Positions 7,102 through 9,339 of a stretch of DNA of 9,339 nucleotides are shown here, piece by piece. Below the pieces are notes generated by a model. The model was given only the letters and a program-made list of their open reading frames with translations, ran no database searches and was not told the origin of the DNA. This DNA comes from an uncultured Ruminococcus sp. GTDB taxonomy: Bacteria > Bacillota > Clostridia > Oscillospirales > Ruminococcaceae. Location of the stretch: positions 1 to 9,339 of the forward strand of contig CAMHUJ010000040.1 of NCBI GenBank assembly GCA_946188175.1. Reading direction: 5' to 3'. A program made the position numbers and the translations under genes. The stretch's first letter is position 1, and each line of letters opens with the position of its first letter.

Positions 7102-7108
7102 TGAGTTC

Positions 7109-9339
7109 ATGAAAGGTAAACGACTGACGGCTTTGCTGCTCGCATTTGCTGCACTTTGCGGTACCGCATCCATGCCTGCGGAAGCGACAGCACTGCCGAA
7201 CAAGGCGGATTATGAAGAAGCAGAAACCAATTTTGCAAAGCTGCTCCAGTATTCGCTCTATTTTTATGATGCAAATATGTGCGGAACAGGCGTTACGAAG
7301 GAAAGCAGGCTGCCGTGGCGCGGTGACTGCCATATCTATGACGCGAAGGTGCCGCTCCAGCCCTATGACGAAAAAAACGGCGGTACGAATCTTTCCGCAG
7401 CGTTCATGAAGCAGTATGCCGATATCCTCGATCCGGACGGCGACGGTACGGTCAATGTCTCCGGCGGCTATCATGACGCGGGCGACCATGTCAAATTCGG
7501 TCTGCCGGAAGCCTATGCGGCATCAGTGGTATCATGGGGCTACTACGAATTCCGCGATGCTTACGAGGCAATCGGTGAAGCGGAGCATACGGAGACGATT
7601 CTGCGCCATTTCTGCGATTATTTCCTGCGCAGCACCTTCCGCGACGACAACGGCGATGTGATCGCGTTCTGCTATCAGGTCGGCGACGGCGCAGTCGATC
7701 ACAAATACTGGCAGGCACCGGAGATCGACGCAATGGTGCGTCCGGCATTCTTCGCAACGAAGGAGCTGCCGACAACCGACGATGTCTCCGAAGCGGCGGC
7801 AGCGCTTGCGATCAACTATTATAATTTTAAGGATACCGACAAAAAATACGCAGAGCAATGTCTCGACTGCGCAAAGGCGCTGTTCAGATTCGCTGCGGAA
7901 AATGAAAAGGGTGTCGGAAAGGGCGCGGACGGTCCTGCGTCATTCTATACCTCGAGCAAATGGGAGGACGATTTCTGCTTTGCGGCAGGCTGGCTCTATC
8001 TGATCACCGAGGATCACTGGTATCTCGAGCAGTCGCTGAAATATGACGACTACTATGCGCCGCCCGGCTATGTCCTCTGCTGGAACGATATGTGGAACGG
8101 CGTATCGATCGTCTTCGGCAGAATTCAGGATCAGTATCCGGATATCTGCGAGGAAACCAGAGTCGCAATCGGCCGCGGTCAGTATGAAAAGCTCAATTTC
8201 TGGGAAATGACCGCGAAGGCGCTCAACGGCTACATCACCGGTGAAGTCGGCAAAAATACACCTGCGGGATACTTCTGGCTCGATGAATGGGGCTCCGCAC
8301 GCTACAATACGGCAGCACAGTTCACTGCGCTTGTCTATGACAAATACAAAAAAGGCAAGGATGTCTACGATACCAAGCAGAAGGATTATCACTTCTCGGA
8401 CTGGGCACTCGGACAAATGGAATATCTGCTCGGTGACAATCCGCTCAGCCGCTGCTATGTCGTCGGCTATAACGAGCATTCCGCAAAATTCCCGCATCAC
8501 CGTGCGGCTTCCGGTCTGACCATGGCAGAGGATGAAGCAGAGCATAAGCATGTGCTCTGGGGCGCACTCGTCGGCGGACCGCGCTCCAATGACAAGCACA
8601 GCGATACGACTGCGGACTGGGTTGACAATGAGGTGACAATCGACTACAATGCGGCATTTGTCGGTGCGGCGGCAGGTCTCTATCTGCGCTACGGCGACGA
8701 CAGCATGCAGCCTGTGCCGGACTTCCCTCCTGCCGAAAAAGAGGACGATACCGCACTGTTCTCCGGCAATGATTTCTGGGTCTCGGGATATTATGCCGAT
8801 TCGCCCGAATCGACCGGCGCAGGCGTCACAAAGCTGACGTTCTTCGTCAACACCGATTCGCTCGAGCCGCATACCGATCTCTCGATCCGCTATTATTTCA
8901 GCATCAAGGAATTTGAAAACAATACCGGCATTCCGGCGAGTTTTGTGCAGGAAAAGACATACGATCAGGTGCAGACCGAGGTCGATGACCGTGAGGCGGT
9001 CTGCTCCAAACCGAAGCAGTACAAGGACGACATCTATTATGTCGAGATCGCATGGCCTGATTACGCAATCGCAAATTCCAACAAGAAATACCAGTTCATC
9101 CTCGGCATGTACTACGGCGACAAATGGGACCCGACCAACGACTGGAGCTTGCAGGGCATGGAGAACATCGGCGAGGATTATGACAATATCGTCGGCGGCG
9201 TTGAGCTCGCAAAGCGCTGCCCCTATGTCTGCGTCTATGCGGACGGCAAGCTCGTCGGCGGCACCGAGCCCGACGGCACAAAGCCGGATAAGGTCTATAC
9301 CGCAGCACAGCTCAAGCGGCTCTATCAGCATCTGCTGAC
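7109..9339 (+). CDS. Secreted GH9 endoglucanase with CBM3c-like module, 3' end beyond the window
   Basis: An extracellular cellulase predicted to cleave beta-1,4-glucan bonds with inversion. The frame is open from 7109 to the last base (743 codons, no stop). Residues 1-27 are a signal peptide: MKGKR, a hydrophobic core, and likely cleavage after the AEATA region. The GH9 catalytic domain follows directly (about 34-530) with no Ig-like domain before it. It has GGYHDAGDHVKFG (119-131; Asp123 and Asp126), FPHHRAASG (461-469), and the proton-donor Glu508 in DNEVTIDYNAAFVGA. After a short Pro/acidic linker, residues about 550-690 resemble CBM3c (LSIRYYFSIKEF, IYYVEIAWPDYAI, WDPTNDWSLQGM). This gives the GH9-CBM3c layout known from processive endoglucanases. 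The last visible residues (VYTAAQLKRLYQHLL) look like a dockerin-type helix, which would tether the enzyme to a cellulosome; this cannot be confirmed here. Thirteen cysteines follow the signal peptide. Confidence 0.94.
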   Translation, partial: MKGKRLTALLLAFAALCGTASMPAEATALPNKADYEEAETNFAKLLQYSLYFYDANMCGTGVTKESRLPWRGDCHIYDAKVPLQPYDEKNGGTNLSAAFMKQYADILDPDGDGTVNVSGGYHDAGDHVKFGLPEAYAASVVSWGYYEFRDAYEAIGEAEHTETILRHFCDYFLRSTFRDDNGDVIAFCYQVGDGAVDHKYWQAPEIDAMVRPAFFATKELPTTDDVSEAAAALAINYYNFKDTDKKYAEQCLDCAKALFRFAAENEKGVGKGADGPASFYTSSKWEDDFCFAAGWLYLITEDHWYLEQSLKYDDYYAPPGYVLCWNDMWNGVSIVFGRIQDQYPDICEETRVAIGRGQYEKLNFWEMTAKALNGYITGEVGKNTPAGYFWLDEWGSARYNTAAQFTALVYDKYKKGKDVYDTKQKDYHFSDWALGQMEYLLGDNPLSRCYVVGYNEHSAKFPHHRAASGLTMAEDEAEHKHVLWGALVGGPRSNDKHSDTTADWVDNEVTIDYNAAFVGAAAGLYLRYGDDSMQPVPDFPPAEKEDDTALFSGNDFWVSGYYADSPESTGAGVTKLTFFVNTDSLEPHTDLSIRYYFSIKEFENNTGIPASFVQEKTYDQVQTEVDDREAVCSKPKQYKDDIYYVEIAWPDYAIANSNKKYQFILGMYYGDKWDPTNDWSLQGMENIGEDYDNIVGGVELAKRCPYVCVYADGKLVGGTEPDGTKPDKVYTAAQLKRLYQHLL

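Noticed and set aside
7061..7108. Cyclic di-GMP riboswitch in the cellulase leader
   Set aside because: The leader is only about 40 bases, too short for a known c-di-GMP aptamer, and no GEMM-type conserved core was seen there or in the rest of the intergenic region.
7145..7165. Lipoprotein signal around Cys17 of the cellulase
   Set aside because: The residues before the cysteine (A-A-L) do not fit a lipobox, and an ordinary signal peptidase I site follows further on.
6983..7489. Open minus-strand frame of 168 codons over the cellulase promoter and 5' end
   Set aside because: It overlaps the signal peptide, promoter and N-terminus of the GH9 gene, and the protein has no recognisable features.
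7940..9331. Open minus-strand frame of 463 codons opposite the cellulase
   Set aside because: The plus strand carries the unmistakable GH9/CBM3 protein. The reverse frame is a low-complexity Ile/Val/Ala/Arg-rich mirror of it with no recognisable motif.

Overview
The window looks like chromosomal DNA from a cellulolytic, anaerobic Gram-positive bacterium of the Ruminococcus / Oscillospiraceae group. The grounds are a secreted family 9 glycoside hydrolase with a CBM3-like module, strong GGAGG-type ribosome binding sites, and a peptide-type ABC exporter with a Firmicutes-style histidine kinase. The GC content looks moderately high. The genus is inferred from gene content and protein style, not from a marker gene.

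Region 1 (1-4614, plus strand) is one tightly packed operon. It holds an ABC ATPase of the BcrA/LanF type, whose start codon is cut by the window edge, then three consecutive paralogous six-helix permeases, then a small membrane histidine kinase. The first four genes are joined by ATGA stop/start overlaps. The kinase follows after 24 bases, and the unit ends at a strong hairpin terminator (4571-4614). The layout resembles antimicrobial-peptide efflux/immunity systems (BcrAB, LanFEG) with an attached sensor. It differs in having three permeases, a kinase without a recognisable G1 (DxGxG) box, and no response regulator inside the window.

Region 2 (4683-6839, minus strand) converges on that terminator. 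It encodes a 718-residue membrane HD-GYP protein, a probable cyclic-di-GMP phosphodiesterase. Its N-terminal membrane module resembles an ECF-transporter S component, followed by an extracytoplasmic Cache-like sensor, a HAMP-like linker and a complete HD-GYP domain.

Region 3 (6840-7108) is a 269-base divergent promoter region. Each flanking gene has a readable sigma-A promoter with a 17-base spacer. A 6-base-arm inverted repeat covers the -10 box and start point of the cellulase promoter, and short hairpin-like dyads lie in both leaders.

Region 4 (7109 to the window end, plus strand) is a secreted GH9 endoglucanase with an intact catalytic domain, a CBM3c-like module and the beginning of a C-terminal tail that may be a dockerin. 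It runs off the window without a stop codon.

Together the window pairs a peptide-defence or peptide-sensing transporter with a cellulose-degradation gene divergently transcribed from a second-messenger enzyme. No mobile element, RNA gene, CRISPR array or long repeat was seen.
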